DNA from: Alistipes sp.
GTDB lineage: Bacteria > Bacteroidota > Bacteroidia > Bacteroidales > Rikenellaceae
Direction: 5' to 3'
DNA: 64,000 nt
NCBI GenBank assembly: GCA_017623115.1
Contig: JAGAPT010000052.1
Coordinates: forward strand, 1 to 64,000
The translations under genes were made by a program, and so were the position numbers. The notes below the pieces were generated by a model, which had not been told where the DNA came from, ran no database searches, and saw only the letters and a program-made list of their open reading frames with translations. Shown here in pieces: positions 53,581-62,322 of this stretch (its first letter is position 1; each line of letters opens with the position of its first letter).

Positions 53581-54657
53581 TTAAATGTGCTTCTCACCCT
53601 TTTGGAACTTCACTTCGTCGATGAATTTTTTGATGCGCTGCTCCTCCGAGCGCGGGCAAATCATCAGCACATCCTCCGTGTCGACAATAATATACTCCTT
53701 CAATCCGCTGATGACGGCAATCTTCTCACCGGGCAACGAGACAATCGACGAGCGGGTGTCGTAAAAGAAACAGTTGTCGCTCGGAGCGGCATTGGCATAG
53801 CGATCTTTGCGTGAATGCTGGTAGACCGAACCCCATGTGCCCACATCGCTCCAGCCGAAGTCGCCACAGCGTACATAGACGTTGTCGGCCTTCTCCATCA
53901 CGCCATAGTCAATCGAGATGGCTCGACACTCCGCAAAGACCCGCTCGACGGCTTGCTCCTCCTCGGGTGTACCCAGCGCCGGCATCAAGTCGTTGAAGAG
54001 CGTATGGTGCTCGGGAAGATATTGCTCAAAGGCCTTGACAATGCTCTTTACGCGCCAGATGAAGATGCCCGAATTCCAGACAAATTCACCGCACTGAAGG
54101 AAGGTTTGCGCCAACTCCAGGTCGGGCTTCTCGGTGAAACATTTCACCTTCGAGAGGGGTTGGTTGTCCGACACCTGAATGTAGCCGTAGCCCGTATCGG
54201 GGCGTGTCGGACGGATACCGATGGTAACTAATGCATCCCGCGCGGCTGCAAACGTGAGCCCCTCGTCGATGATGGCACGGAACTCCTCCTCGTTCAGAAC
54301 CAAATGATCCGACGGGGTGACGACCATCTCGGCCTCCGGGTCGATTTTCAGCAGCGAATAGGCGGCATAGGCGATGCAGGGAGCCGTGTTGCGCCCAATG
54401 GGCTCACACAACACCTGCTCGGGTTTCAGTTCGGGCAGATGCTCCAGGACCAACGCCTTGTAGCGGCGGTTGGTAACCACCAGGAAGTGCTCCGCGGGAA
54501 TCAGCTTTGCAAATCGCTCGAAGGTGTGGCGGATAAACGACTTCCCCGTGCCGAGGATATCGAGAAACTGCTTGGGCATCGCTTGGCGGCTTTTAGGCCA
54601 AAAACGTGCGCCGATGCCACCGGCCATAATGATGCAATATTGGTTGTTCTGTGTCAT
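53581..54657 (-). CDS. manC: Mannose-1-phosphate guanylyltransferase
   Basis: Makes GDP-mannose from mannose-1-phosphate and GTP for glycan synthesis. 358 residues: the nucleotidyltransferase domain only, without a fused phosphomannose isomerase. It has the signature MAGGIGARFWPKSRQAMPKQF (ends MAGGIGARFWP, QAMPKQF), VTPSDHLVLNEEEF, GYGYIQV, FTEKPDLELA, and WNSGIFIWRV. A -7 box TATATTTG lies at 54690-54683 on this strand, with no clear -33 partner. Confidence 0.92.
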   Translation of the reverse strand: MTQNNQYCIIMAGGIGARFWPKSRQAMPKQFLDILGTGKSFIRHTFERFAKLIPAEHFLVVTNRRYKALVLEHLPELKPEQVLCEPIGRNTAPCIAYAAYSLLKIDPEAEMVVTPSDHLVLNEEEFRAIIDEGLTFAAARDALVTIGIRPTRPDTGYGYIQVSDNQPLSKVKCFTEKPDLELAQTFLQCGEFVWNSGIFIWRVKSIVKAFEQYLPEHHTLFNDLMPALGTPEEEQAVERVFAECRAISIDYGVMEKADNVYVRCGDFGWSDVGTWGSVYQHSRKDRYANAAPSDNCFFYDTRSSIVSLPGEKIAVISGLKEYIIVDTEDVLMICPRSEEQRIKKFIDEVKFQKGEKHI

Positions 54658-54725
54658 AGCGGTATCATCCGATTCAACTATACAAATATAACACTATTTT
54701 TTCAAACATTCCTACCAAAATGAAA

Positions 54726-54753
54726 AAAAGAGACCGCTCGAGCAGGCTCTTTT
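54726..54753 (-). terminator. Terminator after pflA
   Basis: AAAAGAG (54726-54732) pairs with CTCTTTT (54747-54753), extended by CC/GG past a one-base bulge, around a GC-rich loop that includes GCTCGAGC. On the minus strand a T-run follows. Confidence 0.7.
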
Positions 54754-54774
54754 ATCCATCGAATAATCGTTCGT

Positions 54775-55503
54775 CTAATTGACAAACACAGTGGCGAAGT
54801 ACTCCTCGAAGAGCGCGCGGGCTGCATCGAGCTGTGCCGGCGTATTCTCTTTGACGCCACGCAGACGATACTCCCATCCCAAGGCATCGTATTTGTGCGC
54901 TCCGAGGGTGTGGTAGGGGAGAATCTCCACCCGCTCCAGCATGCGGTAGGAACCGAAATGGGCTCCCAACGCGCGGATGTCGGCCTCGCGGTCGCTATAC
55001 CCCGGTACCAGCACATAGCGCAACCAGAAGGGGCGATTGTGCGCCTCCAGCCAGGCGGCAGTTTGCAGGGTGTGCTCGTTGCTTCGCTCGGTGATGAGGC
55101 GATGTTGCGCGGCATCGAACTCCTTGACATCCAGCAACACCAAGTCGGTCAACGAGAAGAGTTCCTCGACCGCCTCGTTCCAGATGCTGCCGTTTGTGTC
55201 GAGGCAGATGTGGATGCCCTCCTCTTTCAGGCGACGGAACAAGGGCAGTAACGCTTCAGCCTGCAACGTGGGCTCTCCGCCACTGAAGGTGATGCCGCCC
55301 CGCTTGCCAAAAAAGGGTTTCTGGCTGACCGCCATTGCGAGGATGTGCTCAACCGAGGTCTCGGTGCTCTCCCCGCGCAGGTCAATCGTGTCGGGGTTAG
55401 CGCAATAGGCGCAACGGAAGTTGCACCCTTGCAGGAATACCACCAAACGAATGCCGGGACCATCGAAGGTCCCCAGCGATTCGTAGGAGTGTACGCGAAT
55501 CAT
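54775..55503 (-). CDS. pflA: Pyruvate formate-lyase activating enzyme
   Basis: Radical SAM enzyme that installs the glycyl radical on PflB. 242 residues with the iron-sulfur motif CNFRCAYC (C-x3-C-x2-C, about 30-37), FSGGEPTLQAEAL and LDTNGSIWNEAV, plus LLDVKEFD. Its stop is followed by a hairpin, and it starts 21 bp after pflB, forming the pflBA operon. Confidence 0.95.
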   Translation of the reverse strand: MIRVHSYESLGTFDGPGIRLVVFLQGCNFRCAYCANPDTIDLRGESTETSVEHILAMAVSQKPFFGKRGGITFSGGEPTLQAEALLPLFRRLKEEGIHICLDTNGSIWNEAVEELFSLTDLVLLDVKEFDAAQHRLITERSNEHTLQTAAWLEAHNRPFWLRYVLVPGYSDREADIRALGAHFGSYRMLERVEILPYHTLGAHKYDALGWEYRLRGVKENTPAQLDAARALFEEYFATVFVN

Positions 55504-55524
55504 AGCGATTGCCGTGTTGGGTGA

Positions 55525-57771
55525 TTACATGCGCTCGTGGAAACTACGCGAGATAACCTCCAACTGATGCTCGCGGCTCAGTTTGATGAAGTTCACGGCG
55601 TAGCCCGATACGCGGATGGTCAACTGCGGATACTTCTCGGGGTGCTCCATGGCGTCGAGCAGCATCTCGCGGTTCAGGACATTCACGTTGAGGTGGTGTG
55701 CACCCTTCGTGAAGTAACCATCCATGAGCGTCACGAGGTTCTCGATGCGGGTCGGCTCATCGACACCAAGCGATTTGGGAACAATCGAGAAGGTGTTGCT
55801 GATACCGTCCTGCGAGTCGCGGTAACGCAGCTTGGCCACCGACGACAGCGAAGCAATGGCGCCACTCTTGTCGCGTCCGTGCATCGGGTTGGCACCCGGA
55901 GCAAAGGCAACACCCTTCTGGCGACCATCGGGCGTAGCACCCGTCTTCTTGCCGTACATGACATTCGAAGTAATCGTAAGCAGCGAAAGCGTCGGACGAG
56001 CATTCTTGTAGACGGGGTGCTTCTTGAGCTCCTCGTTGAAGAAGTAGATGAGGTCTACACCGAGGTGGTCGACACGGTCATCGTTGTTACCGAAGCAGGG
56101 GAACTCCTTCTCGATTTCGAACGATTCGGTGAGGCCCATCTCGTTGCGCTTAACCGTTACCTTGCCATATTTGATGGCCGAGAGCGAGTCGAGGGCAATT
56201 GACAGACCGGCAACGCCATAGGCGAGGTTGATGCGCGGGTTGGTGTCGATGAGGGCCATCTGCGCCTTCTCGTAGTAGTATTTGTCGTGCATGTAGTGGA
56301 TGATGTTCATCGCATCGTTGTAGACACGAGCTACCTCCGTGAGTACCTTCTTGTAGTTCGACAGCACCTCCTCATAGTTCAAGAGGTCGCCCATCAAGGT
56401 CGGGATACCCTTCACGATTTGTGTGCCGGTATTCTCGCAACGACCACCGTTGATGGCCAACAGCAACGCCTTGGCGAGGTTACAACGGGCACCGAAGAAC
56501 TGAATCTGCTGACCGATGGCTTGATACGATACACAGCAAGCGATGCCGTAGTCGTCGCAGAAACGCACCTCGCGCATCAGCGTATCGTTCTCGTACTGAA
56601 TCGACGAAGTGTCAATCGAGACCTTGGCGCAGAACTCCTTGAAGCCGTCGGGCAGCTCGGGGCTCCACAGCACGGTCATATTCGGCTCGGGCGAAGGACC
56701 GAGGTTGTAGAGCGTCTGCAGGAAGCGGAACGAGGTCTTCGTCACCTTCGTGCGACCATCGTTGAAGCGGCCACCGATCGCCTCGGTAATCCAGGTCGGG
56801 TCACCGGCAAAGATGTCGTTGTAGGACTGCATGCGCAGGTGACGAATCATGCGCAGTTTGATGACAAACTGGTCGATGAGCTCTTGTGCGAAGTGCTCAT
56901 CGATGTGCCCTTTGTCCAGGTCGTATTGGATGTAGATGTCGAGGAACGACGACACGTTACCGAGCGACATGGCGGCACCATCCTGCTCCTTTACGGCAGC
57001 CAAGTAGGCCATGTAGACCCACTGCACAGCCTCCTGGGCCGAGGTGGCCGGACGGCTCAGGTCGAGCCCGTAGTACTCGCCCATCGTGCGCATATCCTTC
57101 AATGCCTTGATTTGCTCGGCTACCTCCTCGCGCAGACGAATCGTGGCGTCGGACATCGGGCTGGTCAGTTTCTTCAAATCCTGTTGCTTGGCCTCAATCA
57201 GACGATCCGTGCCATAGAGGGCCAGACGGCGATAGTCGCCGATGATGCGACCACGGGCGTAGTTGTCCGGCAGACCGGTCAGGAAGCCCAGCGAGCGGAA
57301 CGTGCGAATCTCTTCGGTGTAGACGTCGAAGACACCGTCGTTGTGCGTCTTGCGATAGTGGGTGAAGATATCCTTGACCTTCTCGTCAACCTCGACACCC
57401 TGCTCGCGGCAGGCACGCGACACGACGTTGATGCCACCGAATGGTTTGATGGCACGTTTGAGCAGTTCGTCGGTCTGCAAGCCGACGATGAGCTCGTTCT
57501 CGCGGTCGATATAGCCGGCACCATGTGAGGTGATGGTCGATACGGTCTTGTTATCCAGCGAACGTACACCACCGCGTGCACGCTCCTCCTCGAGTGCCTC
57601 AAGGCATTTATTCCAAACCTTCTTGGTGCGCTCGGTCGGTCCTACCAAAAACGAGGCATCGCCATAATAGGGAGTGATGTTGGTCTGTACGAAGTTGGCA
57701 ACATTGATTTCGTTGCTCCACAGACCCTCTTTGAAATGGGTGTAGATTTCCATAATATCTATATTTGACAA
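55525..57771 (-). CDS. pflB: Pyruvate formate-lyase (formate C-acetyltransferase)
   Basis: Splits pyruvate with CoA into acetyl-CoA and formate under anaerobic conditions. 748 residues, close to the E. coli enzyme. The two active-site cysteines are in [13 protein letters not shown] (about 412-424), and the glycyl-radical site is RVSGYAVNF near the C-terminus. The start at 57771 ([13 protein letters not shown]) or the inner ATG at 57753 are both possible. Its own promoter is at 57797-57827. Confidence 0.96.
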   Translation of the reverse strand: MSNIDIMEIYTHFKEGLWSNEINVANFVQTNITPYYGDASFLVGPTERTKKVWNKCLEALEEERARGGVRSLDNKTVSTITSHGAGYIDRENELIVGLQTDELLKRAIKPFGGINVVSRACREQGVEVDEKVKDIFTHYRKTHNDGVFDVYTEEIRTFRSLGFLTGLPDNYARGRIIGDYRRLALYGTDRLIEAKQQDLKKLTSPMSDATIRLREEVAEQIKALKDMRTMGEYYGLDLSRPATSAQEAVQWVYMAYLAAVKEQDGAAMSLGNVSSFLDIYIQYDLDKGHIDEHFAQELIDQFVIKLRMIRHLRMQSYNDIFAGDPTWITEAIGGRFNDGRTKVTKTSFRFLQTLYNLGPSPEPNMTVLWSPELPDGFKEFCAKVSIDTSSIQYENDTLMREVRFCDDYGIACCVSYQAIGQQIQFFGARCNLAKALLLAINGGRCENTGTQIVKGIPTLMGDLLNYEEVLSNYKKVLTEVARVYNDAMNIIHYMHDKYYYEKAQMALIDTNPRINLAYGVAGLSIALDSLSAIKYGKVTVKRNEMGLTESFEIEKEFPCFGNNDDRVDHLGVDLIYFFNEELKKHPVYKNARPTLSLLTITSNVMYGKKTGATPDGRQKGVAFAPGANPMHGRDKSGAIASLSSVAKLRYRDSQDGISNTFSIVPKSLGVDEPTRIENLVTLMDGYFTKGAHHLNVNVLNREMLLDAMEHPEKYPQLTIRVSGYAVNFIKLSREHQLEVISRSFHERM

Positions 57772-57796
57772 GTAACCTAACTAAAATATTCGGCCA

Positions 57797-57827
57797 CAAA
57801 GATAATATATTTGTATGAAGGTGCAAA
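57797..57827 (-). promoter_or_regulatory. Promoter of pflBA
   Basis: On the minus strand TTTG (57827-57824), a 19-bp spacer and TATCTTTG (57804-57797) match the consensus exactly, giving a leader of about 20 nt. Confidence 0.72.
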
Positions 57828-57962
57828 ATTTGACTACTCTTGTTGCTAAAAATACCAATAAAAAGGGATGGGCTTTTTTCGGGGAGTGGCGTGTGCCGAA
57901 AAATCACCGGTGCCGAGGTGTACTTTTTTCGGGTTCTGTGCAAGATTCTCATAATAATTTTG

Positions 57963-57970
57963 TAAATTTG
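57963..57970 (+). promoter_or_regulatory. -7 promoter box of pssA
   Basis: TAAATTTG matches TAnnTTTG, 33 bp before the pssA ATG. No clear TTTG lies 19-20 bp upstream. The rest of the 232-bp gap between pflB and pssA shows nothing else recognisable. Confidence 0.45.
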
Positions 57971-58003
57971 CAACCTATTGTGTGGCTAAAATTTTGCAAA
58001 ACC

Positions 58004-58711
58004 ATGAAAATACGCCTCTTTACCATACCGAATCTGTTGACACTTTCGAATCTGCTCTGCGGTGCTTTGGCTGTAGTAGCAACCCTTGTACATGGCAACC
58101 TGACGCTCGCTTTCTGGCTCATTGCAGCGGCGGCCGTGTGTGACTTCTTCGATGGTATGGTGGCGCGTGCTTTGGGTATCAGCGGCCCGATGGGTATTCA
58201 ACTCGACTCGCTGGCTGACGATATTTCGTTCGGCCTTGCCCCTGCAACCATCCTGTTTCTCCTCTTTGGACGGGTAAATGGAGGTGTGTTGCCCGAGTGG
58301 ATGGGCTATACGGTCTTCCTCTTCTCGGCCTTTGCTGCTCTGCGTTTGGCAAAATTCAATATCGACGAAGCGCAACACACCGAGTTTCGAGGTCTCCCGA
58401 CCCCTGCTGCCACGCTCTTTGTCGTGAGTTTGGGCTGGTCCATCGAGCATGCCGGCATCTGCGCCAATCTCCAGGCTTGGGGCGTACTGATTGCTGCATG
58501 GGTGTTTGCGTTGCTGATGATTTGCAATGTGCCGATGTTCTCGCTCAAATTTGCCGGTTTTGGCTGGCGAGGAAATGAGGTGCGCTATCTCTTTTTGGTC
58601 GTGTCGGTCGCATTGTTGCTGCTTTTTAGCGTGGAGGCCTTCCTGCTGATTATTCCTGCCTATGTGGTTGTTTCGGGCGTGTTGGCGGTGATAAAAGGCT
58701 CGAAGTCATAA
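58004..58711 (+). CDS. pssA: CDP-diacylglycerol-serine O-phosphatidyltransferase
   Basis: Makes phosphatidylserine, precursor of phosphatidylethanolamine, in the inner membrane. From the ATG at 58004 it has 235 residues and about seven hydrophobic segments. The CDP-alcohol phosphotransferase signature D-G-x2-A-R-x8-G-x3-D-x3-D is present as DGMVAR then GMVARALGISG and IQLDSLADD (about 48-70). Upstream in-frame codons to 57815 lie before the promoter and look non-coding. Confidence 0.93.
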   Translation: MKIRLFTIPNLLTLSNLLCGALAVVATLVHGNLTLAFWLIAAAAVCDFFDGMVARALGISGPMGIQLDSLADDISFGLAPATILFLLFGRVNGGVLPEWMGYTVFLFSAFAALRLAKFNIDEAQHTEFRGLPTPAATLFVVSLGWSIEHAGICANLQAWGVLIAAWVFALLMICNVPMFSLKFAGFGWRGNEVRYLFLVVSVALLLLFSVEAFLLIIPAYVVVSGVLAVIKGSKS

Positions 58712-58714
58712 GTT

Positions 58715-58745
58715 TTTGCATTTTGAAAATTTTTTATTAACTTTG
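58715..58745 (+). promoter_or_regulatory. Promoter of the porin gene
   Basis: TTTG (58715-58718), a 19-bp spacer and TAACTTTG (58738-58745) match the consensus. The start near 58750 leaves about 20 nt before the ATG pair at 58770/58773 and excludes the upstream in-frame start. Confidence 0.7.
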
Positions 58746-58769
58746 CCCCGATTTTTGCCCGATAGTTGC

Positions 58770-60920
58770 ATGATGTTGCGTGGTTTACGATGGATAGGAT
58801 GCTTGCTCTGCTGCCTGTGTTGGATAGGTGGCGGGGAGGTTGTTGCACAGAACATCAGTGCTCGAGATATTATGCGGGCACAACGCAACGGACAAGGTGG
58901 TAACCTCTATGGATCAAATCCTTACGAGGATACCTCGACGGGTGAAGAGGGCGAAGAGGGTGCTACGCAGCAGGATACGACGAAGAAGGAGAAACGCATC
59001 AAAAAGCCGCTCGAATCCTACTTCTTCGATGATTCGATTCGCGCCTTGCCCAACTTCCGTTGGAACGTGAGCGATCGTTTCAATCGTGTCAAACTCATGC
59101 CGATGGATACGACGCTTACGGATTTCCGCATCGACTATCCGTTCAATCGGGAGGATGTGGGCGACATAGCCCAGGGAGCCTTGGGTCAAACCTCGTTGCC
59201 GATTAACTATTTCCGTCGGCCTGCGAACTTTGATTTCACCTTTGCGCAGCCCTACTACGCCTATACCTACGACATGACCAATGTGCCCTTCTACAATGTG
59301 AAGCGGCCCGTGACCCGCCTAACTTACATCGAGTCGGGTCAGAAACGTTTCCGCGAGGAGCAGTTCAACATCACGCATGCCCAGAACATCTCCCCCTCGA
59401 CGGGCTTCAATGTCGATTATAAGGCGCGGGGTACACGAGGCCAATACGACCGTCAGCGCACGAAGAACCACAACCTTTCGGTGGCGGTAAATCATACGGG
59501 ACGTCGCTACTCGGTACACGCAGGCTACTATAACAACCACATCGAGCAGGAGGAGAATGGTGGTGTGGTAGGCGAGTGGGCCATTGCCGATACCACCTTC
59601 CAGATGCCGTCGGGTGTGCCGATGAAGTTGGCGGATGCCGAGGCGGAGAACATCTATCGCAACAACGGATTCTATGTCGTGCAGACCTATGGTATTCCGT
59701 TGCAGCGATTGACCGATACGGACTTCTCGATGGCACCCTTGTCGGCCGTCTATGTGGGACATGCCTTTGAATATACGGCGTGGAGCAAGACCTACTCCGA
59801 TATTCGGGCCGAGTACACCAACGAACGAGACCACCGCGATGAAAATGGCGAATTTGTTTCATCGACCGGTGAATATTATAAAGACTGGTATATCAATCCC
59901 GAGATGACGCGCGACTCGTTGTATGAGCGTCGCATCTCGAACCGACTGTTTGTGCAGGCCCAGCCATGGGATCGCGATGGTGTGGTGGGAACGCTCGATG
60001 CAGGTGTGGGCATCGACATGTACACCTATTCGCAGTTTGGGATAGATGACTATCTCTCGGGCAAATACAGCAAACAGAAGGAGACAGCCTACTATGTCTA
60101 TGGAGCTGTCAGTGGCAAAATTAAGAAGTATGTCGATTGGGATGCGAATTTGAAATTCTTCCCGAGCGGCTACCGAGGCGGAGATTTGCAGGTTGGAGGC
60201 CATGTGGCTCTCAAAGGTAAACTCCGCGGTGAACCCCTGATTCTCGACGGACGCTTCTCGCTGGAGCGTCGCACGCCAAGCTATTGGCAGGAGAATCTCT
60301 ACTCGAACCACTATATGTGGTCCTCTCCTCTCAGTAAGGAGACTGAAACCCGATTTGAGGTATCGTTGCAGGTGCCTGGCTTCGCCTTCGAGGCGGGGTT
60401 GTGGCAGAGTGTTGTGTCGAACCAAATCTATTATGGTCCCGATGCGCACGTTGCCCAGGCAACGGATGAGGTATCGCTTTCGGGGGTGTATCTGCGCAAA
60501 GATTTCCGCCTTGGCGGACTTCATTTGGACAACAGGGTATTGTTGCAGTGGAGCACGGACGAAGAGGTCGTACCGGTTCCTCTTGCCGCGGCTTACCTCT
60601 CGTATTACTACGAATTCTGGGTAACCCGCAATGTACTGCGCGTACAGCTGGGTCTTGATGGGCACTTCAATACGAAGTATTACGCCCCGTCGTATGACCC
60701 TGCGCTCTCGGCGTATTACAACCAGCGAGAGATGGAGGTGGGTGGTTATCCCTACCTCGATGCTTTCCTGATGGCAAAGTGGAAACGCATGCGTATTTTC
60801 ATTAAATACCAACACTTGAACAAGGGTTTGGTCGGCAACGGAGCCTATTTCGGAGCCGCCGGCTATCCGCTCAATCCGGGCATGTTCAAACTCGGTATTT
60901 CGTGGGGCTTCTACGATTAA
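58770..60920 (+). CDS. Putative outer membrane porin (Porin_10-like)
   Basis: A 716-residue outer-membrane protein with signal peptide (MMLRGLRWIGCLLCCLCWIG, cleavage after VVA). An acidic linker (STGEEGEEGATQQDTTKKEKR) is followed by a beta-barrel rich in aromatic, alternating strands (NYFRRPANFDFTFAQPYYAY by ends, YSVHAGYYNNHIEQEENGG, KWKRMRIFIKYQHLNKG) ending GMFKLGISWGFYD. This pattern fits the putative porin family seen in Bacteroidetes. The solute is unknown. A second ATG at 58773 is equally possible. Confidence 0.82.
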   Translation: MMLRGLRWIGCLLCCLCWIGGGEVVAQNISARDIMRAQRNGQGGNLYGSNPYEDTSTGEEGEEGATQQDTTKKEKRIKKPLESYFFDDSIRALPNFRWNVSDRFNRVKLMPMDTTLTDFRIDYPFNREDVGDIAQGALGQTSLPINYFRRPANFDFTFAQPYYAYTYDMTNVPFYNVKRPVTRLTYIESGQKRFREEQFNITHAQNISPSTGFNVDYKARGTRGQYDRQRTKNHNLSVAVNHTGRRYSVHAGYYNNHIEQEENGGVVGEWAIADTTFQMPSGVPMKLADAEAENIYRNNGFYVVQTYGIPLQRLTDTDFSMAPLSAVYVGHAFEYTAWSKTYSDIRAEYTNERDHRDENGEFVSSTGEYYKDWYINPEMTRDSLYERRISNRLFVQAQPWDRDGVVGTLDAGVGIDMYTYSQFGIDDYLSGKYSKQKETAYYVYGAVSGKIKKYVDWDANLKFFPSGYRGGDLQVGGHVALKGKLRGEPLILDGRFSLERRTPSYWQENLYSNHYMWSSPLSKETETRFEVSLQVPGFAFEAGLWQSVVSNQIYYGPDAHVAQATDEVSLSGVYLRKDFRLGGLHLDNRVLLQWSTDEEVVPVPLAAAYLSYYYEFWVTRNVLRVQLGLDGHFNTKYYAPSYDPALSAYYNQREMEVGGYPYLDAFLMAKWKRMRIFIKYQHLNKGLVGNGAYFGAAGYPLNPGMFKLGISWGFYD

Positions 60921-60965
60921 CACGTGCTGTTCGCAACGGGAAAGCTGCCCGCAAATGAACCATGT

Positions 60966-61661
60966 ATGTTAAAAAAGACACTTTTAGTTTTTACGTTCTT
61001 TTCCTTTTTGACGCTTTTTTGCGGTACGCATGACCGCCTCGATGCTACGACACGTCTGTTCGCGCCGATGATGGCTGCTGACTTCGAGGATAACTCGCTG
61101 CTTGCCGAGGGCGAGTACGCGATTTCGGTCTATGACAACCTGTTCCGCAATATCAGTGAGCGTGAGGGCAACGATTGGCGATTGTTGTCGGCCATAGCCT
61201 ATCACGAATCACGTTTTATGCCTGCGCTCCGCTCGAAGAGTGGTGCACGTGGCATCATGCAGATTATGCCGTCGGTGGCACGCCAGTTTCAGATTGACCC
61301 CGATAAATTGGGCGATTTGAAGACCAATATCTGGTTGGCAAACCGACTGCTCAACGAACTCTCGAAGATGATGCGCCTGCCGGCCGAAATCCCTGCCGAG
61401 GATCGTTTGAGCCTGATTTTGGCCGCCTATAACGGAGGTATTGGCCATGTCAGTGATGCGCGTCGTCTGGCGCGTGCACACGGTGCTAATCCCAATGCGT
61501 GGAGCGATGTGGCTCGCTACCTCGAGTTGAAGGCACAGCCCGAATACTATCAGCACGAGGTGGTGCGCAATGGCCGTTTCACGGGCTATAAGCAGACGGC
61601 AGCCTATGTGCAAGATGTGCAAAACCGCTACGCGCGTTATCGCAATCGCGTAGCCCGCTAA
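60966..61661 (+). CDS. Lytic transglycosylase (SLT domain)
   Basis: Cuts peptidoglycan glycan strands with formation of anhydro-muramic ends. From MLKKTLLVF at 60966 it has 231 residues: a hydrophobic export signal (about 1-20), then a family-1 SLT domain with the catalytic Glu in AIAYHESRFMPAL, followed by GARGIMQIMPSVARQF and LILAAYNGGIGHV, as in MltF/Slt-type enzymes. A cysteine follows the signal (LTLFCGTH) but the -1 Phe does not fit a lipobox well. It starts 45 bp after the porin gene. Confidence 0.9.
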   Translation: MLKKTLLVFTFFSFLTLFCGTHDRLDATTRLFAPMMAADFEDNSLLAEGEYAISVYDNLFRNISEREGNDWRLLSAIAYHESRFMPALRSKSGARGIMQIMPSVARQFQIDPDKLGDLKTNIWLANRLLNELSKMMRLPAEIPAEDRLSLILAAYNGGIGHVSDARRLARAHGANPNAWSDVARYLELKAQPEYYQHEVVRNGRFTGYKQTAAYVQDVQNRYARYRNRVAR

Positions 61662-61672
61662 TGGAAATAAGG

Positions 61673-61701
61673 ACAAGGCATCCGATGGAAGGATGCCTTG
61701 T
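61673..61701 (+). terminator. Hairpin between the transglycosylase and UpxY-like genes
   Basis: ACAAGGCATCC (61673-61683) pairs perfectly with GGATGCCTTGT (61691-61701) over a 7-nt loop; only a weak T-rich tail (TGTGTATG) follows. It may be a partial terminator that lowers expression of the next gene. Confidence 0.6.
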
Positions 61702-61717
61702 TGTGTATGATAACGTC

Positions 61718-62266
61718 ATGATACAGACCGATGAACAACCGAAGTGGTTTGCGATGCGAGCCACCTATCGACGCGAACTGATTGCCCAACGGGCATTGGA
61801 GGCCGCTTCGATTGTGAGTTTTGTTCCCATGCGCTACGAACTAAAGATGGAGCGTGGTCGCCGGCGTCGTCGGTTGGTTCCGGCCATCCATAACCTGATT
61901 TTCGTGCAGGCCACACCTTCGGTCTTGCAGGCTGTGAAGGCAAAGATGCCCTACCTGCAATATATGATGCGTCGGGTCGAGGGACAGGCGCAGGGCGAGA
62001 AAATCGTGGTGCCTGATGCCCAGATGGAGGCCTTTATGGCGGCTGCCGGTTCGCTCGATGAGGGAATGACCTACCTCGGGCCACAAGAGGTGTCATTAGA
62101 AAAGGGGTTGCACGTTCGCATCCACGGAGGGCCTTGTGATGGGCGAGAGGGATACCTGGTGAAGGTCCCCGGCTATCGAAACCGACGCGTTGTCGTGGCT
62201 ATCGAAGGGGTTGTGGCGGTGGCATTAGCCGAGGTCAAACCGGAACAAATCGAAGTTCTTTCCTAA
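61718..62266 (+). CDS. UpxY-like NusG-family transcription antiterminator
   Basis: A 182-residue NusG paralogue: N-terminal NGN domain (KWFAMRATYRRELIAQRALEA by ends, FVPMRYELK, RRRRRLVPAIHNLIFV) and C-terminal KOW domain (LEKGLHVRIHGGPCDGREGYLVKVPG by ends). The lack of a secE or ribosomal-protein context and the divergent sequence make it the specialised UpxY/NusG-SP type rather than housekeeping NusG. UpxY proteins normally open capsule operons and act on their own leader, but here a strong terminator follows at once. Start at 61718 places it after the hairpin at 61673. Confidence 0.82.
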   Translation: MIQTDEQPKWFAMRATYRRELIAQRALEAASIVSFVPMRYELKMERGRRRRRLVPAIHNLIFVQATPSVLQAVKAKMPYLQYMMRRVEGQAQGEKIVVPDAQMEAFMAAAGSLDEGMTYLGPQEVSLEKGLHVRIHGGPCDGREGYLVKVPGYRNRRVVVAIEGVVAVALAEVKPEQIEVLS

Positions 62267-62267
62267 G

Positions 62268-62306
62268 AAAAACGAGGTTGCAGGGGATTGCAACCTCGTT
62301 TTTTTT
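62268..62306. terminator. Strong bidirectional terminator after the UpxY-like gene
   Basis: A perfect 15-bp inverted repeat (62268-62282 with 62289-62303) around GGGGAT, followed by eight T on the plus strand (62299-62306) and by TTTTTC on the minus strand. It lies between convergent genes and can serve both. Confidence 0.92.
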
Positions 62307-62322
62307 ATGGTGTCAGATGATT

